Positions 31,901-38,389 of a stretch of DNA of 38,389 bases are shown here, one piece after another; the first letter of the stretch is position 1; every line of letters starts with the position of its first letter. The position numbers and the translations under genes are program-made. The notes beneath the pieces are model-generated. The model did no database searches, was not told where the DNA came from, and was given only the letters and a program-made list of their open reading frames with translations. This stretch comes from a virus: IMG/VR virus record IMGVR_UViG_3300032156_000889, positions 1 through 38,389 of that record; one strand, 5' to 3'.

Positions 31901-32062
31901 ATGTTTTTACATGCCCTTATTGAGAAGAAAGCGCAAACCTTAAAATATGGCAATATAACGGTCTATGTATCACTAATAAAGTCTGAACCGATATTAAAAA
32001 CTTTGAGGATAATTGGATCAAAGCGAAGAAAATATAGTAAATCTGTTGACAAAGTAAAATAA
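31901..32062 (+). CDS. Hypothetical small protein
   Basis: 53 residues from ATG 31901, which has GGAG about 10 nt upstream; longer readings from earlier starts are rejected because they overlap the previous gene. Beta-type core (YGNITVYVSLIKSEPILK) and basic tail. No family recognised. Contains the -35 of promoter 4 in its last codons. Confidence 0.45.
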   Translation: MFLHALIEKKAQTLKYGNITVYVSLIKSEPILKTLRIIGSKRRKYSKSVDKVK

Positions 32063-32075
32063 GATGTGATATAGT
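32046..32075 (+). promoter_or_regulatory. Promoter of leader 4
   Basis: TTGACA (32046-32051), 18-nt spacer, TATAGT (32070-32075) with a TGA just before it, an extended -10. Followed by TATCGAGG, as at leader 2. Predicted start about 32082. Confidence 0.7.
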
Positions 32076-32081
32076 TTGTAT

Positions 32082-32136
32082 CGAGGGTTGTTGAACTTAT
32101 TAAGTTTATACCCGACCAAAATGGTCGGGTTTTTTT
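32082..32136 (+). terminator. Leader RNA 4 with switchable hairpin and intrinsic terminator
   Basis: First hairpin: GGGT (32085-32088) with ACCC (32110-32113), enclosing AACTT/AAGTT (32094-32098 with 32102-32106). Terminator: ACCCGACC (32110-32117) with GGTCGGGT (32123-32130), loop AAAAT, then T7 (32130-32136). ACCC is shared by both. The internal loop TGTTG/TAT is the same as in leader 1, so these two are clear relatives. Confidence 0.75.
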
Positions 32137-32155
32137 ATGAGTTGAAAACTTCGAT

Positions 32156-33991
32156 ATGGAACAAAAAGAAATCCTGAAGGATCGCTTTCACGCTGCGGAC
32201 ATGAGTCTTTCTGAAAAAAGACCTAAATGGACGGAATATGAGCAAATTTTCAATGTCTCGCTCGAAGATAAATTATCTGATGATACTAAATCTAAGGTCT
32301 TTGACCCCAAACTTCCGACAATGACACTGGATCGGGAGTCAAGGGTCATGGCCCAACTTCCTACAGGCAAGGTAAGGGCGATGTCAAAAAACGATGAAGG
32401 GGCTTCTAAGTTTATGACATTGGTTCTTGACAAATATATTCTTTCCAATGCCAACTCACAGTTTCCCTTCTTAATCAAAAACAGAATGGTTGACAGATAC
32501 TCAAATATTTACGGTAATCAGTTTGTTTTAATAGATTGGGTAGTTAAAGAGGATGGGTATATCGGTCCTGATATGTGGCTTATTCCTATTCGTGATGTTT
32601 TTCATCAGGTTGGAGCAGTTTCAATAGAAGATTCAGACTTTATTATTATAAGAACATGGCGACCTTTATCATTTTTTAAGACCTTGCCAAAAGGTGAGGA
32701 CTACAGGAATCAGGATGCTATCTATCAGAAACTAAAAGATAAGGCAGGCAAGAAAGACAATAAACGGTCAGAAGACCAATCAGCAAGAGAAGAAAAAGAA
32801 TATGCAGGTTCGCCGGCGGCAAAAGGGGCTGGATACTATGAGGTTTGGTCAATGTATGAGAAAGACAGATGGTTTGATTATTCGGTAGACGCTGATATGG
32901 AATTTAGGGATACAGACAATAAACATGATAACGGAGAACTGCCGGTTGCCAACAAATACTCAATTCCTTTAATAGATGACTTTATGGCAATCGGGGACTT
33001 TGAGAGAGGAAAGACAATGCAGTATGCTTTAAACTCACTATGGAACCTGTCATTAGATAGCGCAAAGTATTCAATCTTTCCGCCACTTCTTATTAATAAA
33101 GACGCAATTATTCCATCAACAGCCAAGTGGGGGCCGGCAGCCAAATGGTTTTATCGGGGTGGTATGCAAGGTATTCCTGCGTCAAATGTAGCTACTCCTT
33201 TAATTCACGATCCTCAAGGGATGACAGTATTCCAGCAACTCTATTCTGTGATGAATGCCTCGCTTCTTAATCAATTCGGAACAACTGATACAACCGTGAC
33301 CACAGGAACTGATCCTGGGTTTGGTAAGACTCCTGAAGCCTTGAAGATGGCGGCTATGAGGGAAAACGCCAGGGATAATACCGACAGATTTTATATGGAG
33401 CAGTTCTTAGTGACAGTGATAAATAGGTTTGTCAATTTAGTCGCCAAGAAAATGAAATCAAATCTTCAGGTAAGGTTATTTCCTGATGAGATCAATGAAT
33501 TGGTCTCAAAGTATGAAGATATGGCTGATATGTATGATGAGAAGTCAGGTAAGCTAACTCTTTCTTCAAAAAGAATCGGCAATATTACCTATGATTACGA
33601 AATCGTACCTGGTTCTACTTATAAGGTAGATGAGCAGAAACAGGTAGAGAACTTGATTTCATTTTTGGAGTATTACACCAAAAGTCCCCAACTTATCGAT
33701 CAGAAATTATTTGAAGAGAAGGAAGCCAAAGGAATTCAACTTTCGGAACTTCTAACAAGAACGTTTGCTAAATCTGGGATCGAGGGTTGGGACAAAATCT
33801 TGGTTGATAAATCGAAAGAGAAAATGATGGCTCTCGATCAACAGAAACTAATGGGTATGTTACAACAAATTGGGGGAAGAGCTGGTATTCCTCCACAACC
33901 AGGAGGTCAACCAGGGCAACCCCCTGGACAACCGACTGGACAACCAGCACCAACAAATGAACAAATCCCAACAGGGGGCATTGCACCCTGA
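32156..33991 (+). CDS. Portal protein
   Basis: 611 residues. Typical portal layout: N-terminal helical clip/wing part (KEILKDRFHAADMSLSEKRP), an acidic middle (KVFDPKLPTMTLDRESRVMAQLPTGK), a segment NRMVDRYSNIYGNQFVLIDWV and a WYRGG-type stretch with MQGIPASNVATPLIHDP, then a long C-terminal helical part ending in a Pro/Gln-rich tail (PPQPGGQPGQPPGQP). It forms the dodecameric ring for DNA entry and exit. First gene after leader 4. Its end overlaps the next gene by 35 nt. Confidence 0.85.
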   Translation: MEQKEILKDRFHAADMSLSEKRPKWTEYEQIFNVSLEDKLSDDTKSKVFDPKLPTMTLDRESRVMAQLPTGKVRAMSKNDEGASKFMTLVLDKYILSNANSQFPFLIKNRMVDRYSNIYGNQFVLIDWVVKEDGYIGPDMWLIPIRDVFHQVGAVSIEDSDFIIIRTWRPLSFFKTLPKGEDYRNQDAIYQKLKDKAGKKDNKRSEDQSAREEKEYAGSPAAKGAGYYEVWSMYEKDRWFDYSVDADMEFRDTDNKHDNGELPVANKYSIPLIDDFMAIGDFERGKTMQYALNSLWNLSLDSAKYSIFPPLLINKDAIIPSTAKWGPAAKWFYRGGMQGIPASNVATPLIHDPQGMTVFQQLYSVMNASLLNQFGTTDTTVTTGTDPGFGKTPEALKMAAMRENARDNTDRFYMEQFLVTVINRFVNLVAKKMKSNLQVRLFPDEINELVSKYEDMADMYDEKSGKLTLSSKRIGNITYDYEIVPGSTYKVDEQKQVENLISFLEYYTKSPQLIDQKLFEEKEAKGIQLSELLTRTFAKSGIEGWDKILVDKSKEKMMALDQQKLMGMLQQIGGRAGIPPQPGGQPGQPPGQPTGQPAPTNEQIPTGGIAP

Positions 33992-34301
33992 CGTATTTGC
34001 TGATTTTCATGCCTTGAAATCAATAAAAGAGGAGAAAGAGGCTAAGAAGAAAGGTTTGGATGTAGAGACATCAGCCTTGTCGTATTTAAGTAGGACTAAA
34101 GGTTGGGCAGTGTTGAAAGAGTACATTGAAAATTTGATAAAAGACTTAGACAACATGGTAACAGTTAGTATGCAACAGGGAATGGGATTTGAAGAAATTG
34201 GCAAGCGATCTCTTTTGTCAACTTTGACCAAAGAAGCATTGTTAAAAATTAAACAAAAAGTTGATGATTCAAGAGAAGCCGCAGACAACGCAGGAAAATG
34301 A
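33957..34301 (+). CDS. Hypothetical helical protein after portal
   Basis: 114 residues from ATG 33957, which lies inside the portal end; a longer reading from 33870 only reads the Pro/Gln-repeat in another frame and is rejected. Helical (KSIKEEKEAKKKGLDVETSA, AVLKEYIENLIKDLDNMV). Position between portal and scaffold is where podoviruses often carry small head factors. No family recognised. Confidence 0.5.
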   Translation: MNKSQQGALHPDVFADFHALKSIKEEKEAKKKGLDVETSALSYLSRTKGWAVLKEYIENLIKDLDNMVTVSMQQGMGFEEIGKRSLLSTLTKEALLKIKQKVDDSREAADNAGK

Positions 34302-34506
34302 AGAAAAAAAAGAAGGGGAAATACTTGATTTCAATAGACCTGATTTTAAGTTTATTCCTAAAGGCAGTCATATATGGAGACAGCAAGGCCCATATATTAT
34401 TTGTAAGAGTTGTGAGCTAGACCATGCTGTTTTCATAGGAATAAACAAGCAATTGATAGGTTTTACCGACAAAGGAGAACCTATAGTTCAGAAGGTTAAG
34501 GTTTAA
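34264..34506 (+). CDS. Hypothetical protein with a Cys pair
   Basis: 80 residues from ATG 34264. Acidic start (NEEKKEGEILDF) and a C-terminal beta part with ICKSCELDH, possibly half a zinc site, and IQ-like end. Overlaps the previous gene by 38 nt. No family recognised. Confidence 0.5.
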   Translation: MIQEKPQTTQENEEKKEGEILDFNRPDFKFIPKGSHIWRQQGPYIICKSCELDHAVFIGINKQLIGFTDKGEPIVQKVKV

Positions 34507-34549
34507 GGTTAATTCCTTGAACTTTGACGAGCCTGGACTCGTTAAACCT
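34499..34549. other. Nested hairpins before the scaffold gene
   Basis: AGGTTTAA (34499-34506) can pair with TTAAACCT (34542-34549), enclosing TTTGACGAG/CTCGTTAAA with loop CCTGGA (about 34523-34546). The TTAAA part is common to both, as in the leader RNAs, but no T-run follows. It spans the previous stop codon. Confidence 0.4.
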
Positions 34550-34571
34550 GATTATAAGTTCTAACACCATT

Positions 34572-35318
34572 ATGGTAGATGAACAAAAGGCGGAAAACGT
34601 AGACGTTGAGCCAAACAACGTTACAGAATCGCCACCTGTAGAACCAATAGCGCCAGAAGTTAAGGAGGAAACGGTACAACCAGAGAAAACTGAACAATCT
34701 ACCGAAGAACCCATAACAGAAGGTGAACCGAAGAAAGTTTCGGGGGCTACTAAAAGAATACAAGGGCTTGTAGCTGACAAGAAGAAGTTGGAGGCCGATA
34801 ATAAATCCCTGGCTGAACAATTAAGGGAACTAACAAGCGGTTATCAACCGCAAGTGGAGAGTACTCCACAATCCCAGATTCAGCCGGATAAAGAGGTGTC
34901 GGTTGAAGACTATCGGACGGATGTTGTCAAGACTGCTGATGCTTTGGTTCAGATTAGGATGAACCAACAGAAGATAGTTGACAATATCAACAAAGAAGCT
35001 ACAGAAGCCATTAAATTTTACCCTGAGTTAGACCCTGATAACAAGGAAACATTTGATAGGGAACTATCAAATACAGTCGCTGAAGCGACCCTTGCCTATG
35101 TCAGGTCTAACCCTACGGCATCAGTTAAAAAGTTTGTTGACAAACTGATGAAGCCTTACAAAAAATCTTTGGAGCAACGGGTTGGTGATGATACCGAGAA
35201 AGTTGCAAAACAAGTAACGGAAGCGGCCCTTAGGCCAACCAACGTCAAAGTCAAGGAAAAAGCCTTTGACGAACTAACTCTTAAAGAGATGGAAGATAAG
35301 CTAGGGGTTGTTCATTAG
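34572..35318 (+). CDS. Scaffolding protein
   Basis: 248 residues from ATG 34572; an earlier start at 34524 is rejected because that frame begins within the hairpin region with no initiation signal. Strongly acidic N-terminal half (VDEQKAENVDVEPNN, EEPITEGEPKK), a coiled coil around 70-95 (ADKKKLEADNKSLAEQLREL) and a basic C-terminal helix region (KAFDELTLKEMEDK at end). Directly ahead of the major capsid gene, the normal order. It would chaperone capsid assembly and then leave. Confidence 0.8.
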   Translation: MVDEQKAENVDVEPNNVTESPPVEPIAPEVKEETVQPEKTEQSTEEPITEGEPKKVSGATKRIQGLVADKKKLEADNKSLAEQLRELTSGYQPQVESTPQSQIQPDKEVSVEDYRTDVVKTADALVQIRMNQQKIVDNINKEATEAIKFYPELDPDNKETFDRELSNTVAEATLAYVRSNPTASVKKFVDKLMKPYKKSLEQRVGDDTEKVAKQVTEAALRPTNVKVKEKAFDELTLKEMEDKLGVVH

Positions 35319-35347
35319 TTAGCCTAGAGAAAGGCAGGTGAAATATT

Positions 35348-37022
35348 ATGGCAACTGCAAGAGAAAACACAAGTGCAAACCTACCACAAGAGGTAGCGAC
35401 CTATTATGAAAAGGTCTTTTTAGCAAGAGCTGAGTACCAGCTTATTGCTAAAGAAGGTGGTCAGATAAGGACTCACGCATCAGGAGAAGGAAAAACTATA
35501 AACTTCACCCGATACGTTCCTTTGACCGTCAACCTCGCATCAGGTTTGATCACAGAAGGTTCCAATCCGTTGTTATGTGCAATTACGGCATCAACGATTT
35601 CTATGGGGCTATGTGAGTATGGTTTGACTGTGCAAACAACCAAATTCTTGTCGACAATCTCCATAGATAAAAATATGGCAGAAAAGGTGGCATTGGTTGG
35701 TCAGCATATGGGTGAGTATTTGAACATGTTGGTTTTGAACGAACTGTCAAATGGTACAGCGTATTATGCGAATAGCAAAAATACCTCTACCTATGCGGCA
35801 TCTGATACCTTCGCCGCTTCAATGATAAGAGGGATTACTAGAACTCTAGAGTTGAATAAAGCGATGGAGTATCCAGATGGTTACTTTTTAGGAAAAGTTC
35901 CACCTCAAGCCAAGTATCAGCTTTTAGGAGACAGTACTTGGATCAATGCTAAAACCTACTCTGATGTAAAAGACTTATACAAAGGCGAAATGGGAGAACT
36001 CTATCAAGTTAGATGGCTTTTGAATAAGGACTATATGTCAGCGGTGGGTGCGGCATCTGAGGCATCGGTTGTAGCAGCGTTCTATACGTTCATTCACGGT
36101 GCTGAAAGTTTCGGATGTTATGATCTTGACAAAACAGGATCTTTTGCTAGTGATAGCACTATTAAATTTCGAGAAGTCGGTGAAAATCCAGAACGGATAA
36201 CACCGAGCGGAGCCCTGCAAAGGGAACGTGTAACGACTATGCACGAAACCCTCGAAAAGAGGAGAAGAGATAGTCTGAACTGATTGGGAACAATCAGAGT
36301 TTGGCAGAAATGTCCAAACCGCACATTAACAACTTGACATCGGAAAACGCTTAGAGTATAATAATCCGTATATGATAAACATAGAAAGGGAATTTATAGG
36401 ATTTCTAATAGGAGAAGGATGTTTTAGAGTAAGTAAACAAAACAGAAAGTGGAAAAACAATCGGATAAATTATAGACCACAAATAAGCGTTGCTCAAAGA
36501 GCAGATAATATAGAAATGCTTAAATGGGCTAAGGAAAGATTTGGTGGTACTTTAGTAAGAAGTGATGGTAGACGAGATATTCCTAATCAAAATCCAGCAT
36601 ATGCTTGGATTTTAACGTCTTGTGTTACTTGTCTAAAAGTATTAGAACTTTTTTTACAGATAGAATTACCAAACAACAAATTAAAACAAGCAAAATTACT
36701 TTACGATTTCTGTAAATTGAAAGCTCAATACAAAAATATGACAGGTAAACAAAAATATGGAATTAATAAAAAATTTTATTATAATGAAAAAGATTATCAA
36801 TATCAGGAATATGTCTACAACCAATTATCTTTCTTAAAACGATATCAAGCAGTGTAGTAACAAAATTGTGAAGGGGACAAGCCAAGACTTTATATTCTTC
36901 CAAACTTAGTGGACTCCGGTTCACCAGCTGGACGAATAAGTAAAATATCTTGGGCGGGAAGTTATGCAACAAAAATACTCAATAGTGATTGGGTAATTGT
37001 TTGCAAAACTCCAACTTCGTAA
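35348..37022 (+). CDS. Major capsid protein, N4-gp56 family, gene split by a group I intron
   Basis: Coding parts are 35348-36126 and 36869-37022, giving 310 residues. Exon 1 carries the family pattern: EVATYYEKVFLARAEY, TRYVPLTVNLASGLITEG, LTVQTTKFLSTISID and KYQLLGDSTWINAKTYSDV... ending FGCYDL. Exon 2 supplies EGDKPRLYILPNLVDSG, PAGRISKISWAGSYATKIL and NSDWVIVCKTPTS, the expected C-terminal strand. The reading frame is restored exactly: last bases CT of exon 1 plus T of exon 2 make a Leu codon. Without splicing the frame would run 52 codons into the intron and stop at 36281-36283, replacing the conserved end. AGGTG precedes the ATG. Confidence 0.9.
36334..36362 (+). promoter_or_regulatory. 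Perfect consensus promoter inside the intron
   Basis: TTGACA (36334-36339), 17-nt spacer, TATAAT (36357-36362), both hexamers exact. Predicted start 36368-36370, only 2-4 nt before the endonuclease ATG. This gives the intron gene a promoter of its own, with a nearly leaderless RNA. Confidence 0.8.
36372..36857 (+). CDS. LAGLIDADG homing endonuclease, intron-encoded
   Basis: 161 residues, one motif (FIGFLIGEGCF at residues 8-18, with E15 at the acidic position), so it probably works as a homodimer. The rest has the family's order: QISVAQRADNIEMLKWAKERFGGTL, a strand, then KLKQAKLLYDFCKLKAQ. It should cut intronless copies of the capsid gene near the exon junction and spread the intron. Fully inside the intron and ending 11 nt before the 3' splice site. 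Confidence 0.88.
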   Translation: MINIEREFIGFLIGEGCFRVSKQNRKWKNNRINYRPQISVAQRADNIEMLKWAKERFGGTLVRSDGRRDIPNQNPAYAWILTSCVTCLKVLELFLQIELPNNKLKQAKLLYDFCKLKAQYKNMTGKQKYGINKKFYYNEKDYQYQEYVYNQLSFLKRYQAV

Positions 37023-37064
37023 GTTTGGAGTGTTGTTTGGCTCTCTCTCCTTAAAGGGAGAGCC
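37008..37064 (+). terminator. Two hairpins after the capsid gene
   Basis: ACTCCAACTT (37008-37017) with AAGTTTGGAGT (37021-37031), then TGTTGTTT, spans the capsid stop codon. A second hairpin GGCTCTC/GAGAGCC lies at about 37039-37064. T-runs are poor, so termination would be partial. They may balance capsid against downstream genes. Confidence 0.45.
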
Positions 37065-37081
37065 AATTTAAGGAAACAACT

Positions 37082-37315
37082 ATGAGTAATACTGGACGAT
37101 CAGAAGATATTAAAGAGTTATATAGACAATTAGAGCGTGAACCACATGCTGAAACAAGACGTAATATCAGACGAACAATCCAGACGATTAGAAATGAATC
37201 AGGCTTGGTTCGAAGTATGAGAGAGTCGTTAGTTAAAGCTCATCGAGAAGGTAATAAGGCTGAAATTAAGGATATTCACTATTTTATAGAAGGAAAACAA
37301 AAATATGGTCAATGA
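37082..37315 (+). CDS. Hypothetical helical protein
   Basis: 77 residues. Basic and helical (DIKELYRQLEREPHAETRR, LVRSMRESLVKAHREG). No family recognised. It follows the capsid gene by about 60 nt and overlaps the next gene. Confidence 0.5.
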   Translation: MSNTGRSEDIKELYRQLEREPHAETRRNIRRTIQTIRNESGLVRSMRESLVKAHREGNKAEIKDIHYFIEGKQKYGQ

Positions 37316-37736
37316 CACTATTTTCAGAGAAAAGGTTGAACAACAATTAGAAAAACCAGAAGAAGTAAAGATTGGCGATAAGGCTGGAACTCAAATATCC
37401 AATATTGAACCGCCTTATACCGATTATGAGAAAGTTCATAACCATCCTTATTTAGTAGACCATTTTAAATTAGGAGACACATGGAGGGATAAACTAGGCG
37501 GATTTGAGAAGGAAATTTCATTGATTGAGGGTTATTTCAAAGACAAAATCAACGAGGGTCAGATGAAAAATGAGAAAGAAGCAGTGCAAGAACAACTTAA
37601 AAAGATTTACCGGCTTTGTAATATAGATAAGACCGAAAGAACAACTATGCAGATTGAAAAGTTAGCGGCCTATATTGAATTTTTAAGGAAAACAGATTTA
37701 ATTTCATTAAATCATTATAAATATGGCAACCAGTAA
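37305..37736 (+). CDS. Hypothetical structural-region protein
   Basis: 143 residues. Mixed alpha/beta: EKVEQQLEKPEEVKI, an aromatic middle (YTDYEKVHNHPYLVDHF), and a helical end (EQLKKIYRLCNIDKTERTTM). Overlaps the previous gene by 11 nt and the next by 14 nt. No family recognised; position fits a head-completion or tail gene. Confidence 0.5.
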   Translation: MVNDTIFREKVEQQLEKPEEVKIGDKAGTQISNIEPPYTDYEKVHNHPYLVDHFKLGDTWRDKLGGFEKEISLIEGYFKDKINEGQMKNEKEAVQEQLKKIYRLCNIDKTERTTMQIEKLAAYIEFLRKTDLISLNHYKYGNQ

Positions 37737-38175
37737 TCAACCAGGAAATAAACACTCAATTCAGAATATTCTGAATTGGTCTTTTGATTCTGATTATAAT
37801 GTTTTGGCAATTGGACTTTTGGGATATGATGGAACAGTTCTTAGAAGGATTAAAGCAAATTCAGACGGAGAATTTGTTACTGAAGAGACTCTTCTTCTTC
37901 GTCGTATTGTCAAACTCCTTGAAAGTAATGCGGTAGTTGATAGTAACATGAGACAAAAGGTAGCGTTAGACTACCCAACAACAGTTATTAGTGGAACTGA
38001 TTATGGTATTGGTTATGCTGCTCCTAATGCTATAACTGCAAATGCACCAAGCGCAGGAACTTCACGTCCTTATTTAGCGGTGTGGTGTGGGGTGGTTGAC
38101 CAGAGATATGAGATAATAGATAGAGCAAGAACGGCGTATAATTTAGGTATTAGAAACCAATTATCATTTACATAA
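37723..38175 (+). CDS. Phage structural protein, small
   Basis: 150 residues, beta-rich. Start AATATTLNWSFDSDYNV pattern follows an AAATATG context; includes LLGYDGTVLRRIKANSDGEF and ETLLLRRIVKLLESNAV. Similar small proteins occur between head and tail genes in podoviruses (decoration or tail). Role not certain. Confidence 0.5.
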   Translation: MATSNQPGNKHSIQNILNWSFDSDYNVLAIGLLGYDGTVLRRIKANSDGEFVTEETLLLRRIVKLLESNAVVDSNMRQKVALDYPTTVISGTDYGIGYAAPNAITANAPSAGTSRPYLAVWCGVVDQRYEIIDRARTAYNLGIRNQLSFT

Positions 38176-38178
38176 AAT

Positions 38179-38389
38179 ATGGCACTAACAAATAATTTGA
38201 AGGTTCAGGTTGATTATCCGGTATGGGAATGGTGCAGGTTTGCTCCTGCGGCAGTTACGGCAATTTCTTCACTTGGAACTAGTAATAATTTGACTCACCG
38301 TTATCTTTATTACCAAGTATCAGCTACTCTTTACCGTTATGATACATGGACTGACTCTTGGAATCAGTTAATGTCCACTACCTCTTTTA
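38179..38389 (+). CDS. Phage structural protein, kelch-like, 3'-truncated
   Basis: Starts AAAATATG at 38179; 70 codons are visible before the window ends. Contains PVWEWCRFAP and RYLYYQVSATLYRYDTWTDSWNQL, a kelch-like turn. Probably the 5' end of the gene whose 3' end is at 1-757. The frames differ by one base at a direct join, so 1 nt (or 1 + a multiple of 3) is missing between the ends. Confidence 0.75.
   Translation, partial: MALTNNLKVQVDYPVWEWCRFAPAAVTAISSLGTSNNLTHRYLYYQVSATLYRYDTWTDSWNQLMSTTSF

Larger units (their letters stand above)
36127..36868 (+). ncRNA. Group I intron in the major capsid gene
   Basis: 742 nt. P1: exon GATCT (36122-36126) pairs with GGATC (36137-36141), with a U.G pair at the splice site. 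P2: TAGTG/CACTA (36148-36152 with 36157-36161). P4: GGTG/CACC (36179-36182 with 36201-36204). P5: ATCC/GGAT (36186-36189 with 36195-36198), J4/5 AAA, J5/4 AA. P7: GACTA/TAGTC (36235-36239 with 36271-36275). P8: CCTC/GAGG (36250-36262). P9: CTGATTG/CAATCAG with GGAA loop (36280-36297). The intron ends with G36868. P3 is tentative (TTTCG/CGAAA). Confidence 0.9.

Noticed and set aside
33870-33956. Longer N-terminus for the gene after portal
   Set aside because: This part reads the portal's Pro/Gln repeat in another frame; the ATG at 33957 gives a compact protein with a normal short overlap.
35348-36283. Capsid protein as a simple 311-residue frame ending at 36283
   Set aside because: The last 52 codons overlap the intron core and lack the family's C-terminus, which reappears at 36869-37022 in a frame that is joined by splicing.
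38389-38389. Direct circular join of base 38389 to base 1
   Set aside because: A direct join would put the gene out of frame and create a stop (AGA TAG), so at least one base is missing between the ends.

Overview
The window is almost a whole genome of a tailed bacteriophage, most likely with a short (podovirus-type) tail. It carries a small and a large terminase, portal, scaffold, an N4-gp56-type major capsid protein, tail adaptor and tube-like proteins, two probable ejection proteins, an amidase endolysin with holin-like neighbours, and a tyrosine integrase, so a temperate life style is likely. The DNA is AT-rich. Promoters are good sigma70 type (TTGACA/TATAAT), but many genes start in an A/T-rich context (AAATATG) without a Shine-Dalgarno. 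The host cannot be read from the sequence; the mix would fit an AT-rich, poorly studied lineage such as Patescibacteria/CPR, but that is only inference. Both ends fall inside what looks like one beta-rich, kelch-like structural gene, so the genome is probably circular or circularly permuted with a small piece missing at the join.

Layout. 1-757: 3' part of the structural gene. 961-9026: a tightly overlapping rightward cassette of sugar genes (two SDR epimerase/reductases, a CxxC-type methyltransferase, a split transketolase, two FkbM methyltransferases, four glycosyltransferase-like proteins), probably modifying host surface glycans. 9236-14192: small basic protein and two large internal-virion proteins. 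14311-18098: adaptor, tube/hub-like protein and fibre. 18134-19867: lysis genes and small ORFs. 19844-28161: leftward early operon of small, mostly unknown genes, including a DUF1064-like nuclease, a probable ssDNA-binding protein, a wHTH-transglycosylase fusion and a group of genes with in-frame tandem repeats. 28162-28307: regulatory switch region. 28308-29285: integrase. 29308-38389: packaging and head genes.

Strongest observations. (1) The capsid gene is interrupted by a group I intron (36127-36868) that can be placed to the base: P1 has the U.G splice pair, P2, P4, P5, P7, P8 and P9 are visible, and the downstream reading frame restores the conserved capsid C-terminus. The intron encodes a LAGLIDADG endonuclease with its own perfect consensus promoter and an almost leaderless start. 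(2) Four rightward modules (961, 9236, 14311, 32156) are each preceded by the same design: a promoter, then a 55-95 nt leader whose first hairpin shares an arm with a strong intrinsic terminator. This looks like a recurrent attenuation or antitermination RNA controlling each module. (3) The int and early promoters face each other across an 18-nt inverted repeat, a candidate lysogeny switch. (4) The early operon holds four neighbouring proteins with very different tandem repeats, one of them split by an in-frame TAA.

How it fits together: early leftward transcripts from 28245-28273 supply host-takeover and replication accessory proteins (no polymerase, helicase or primase is seen, so the host replisome is needed). 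Rightward transcripts supply integrase, then packaging/head, tail, sugar and lysis products, each module having its own promoter-leader unit.
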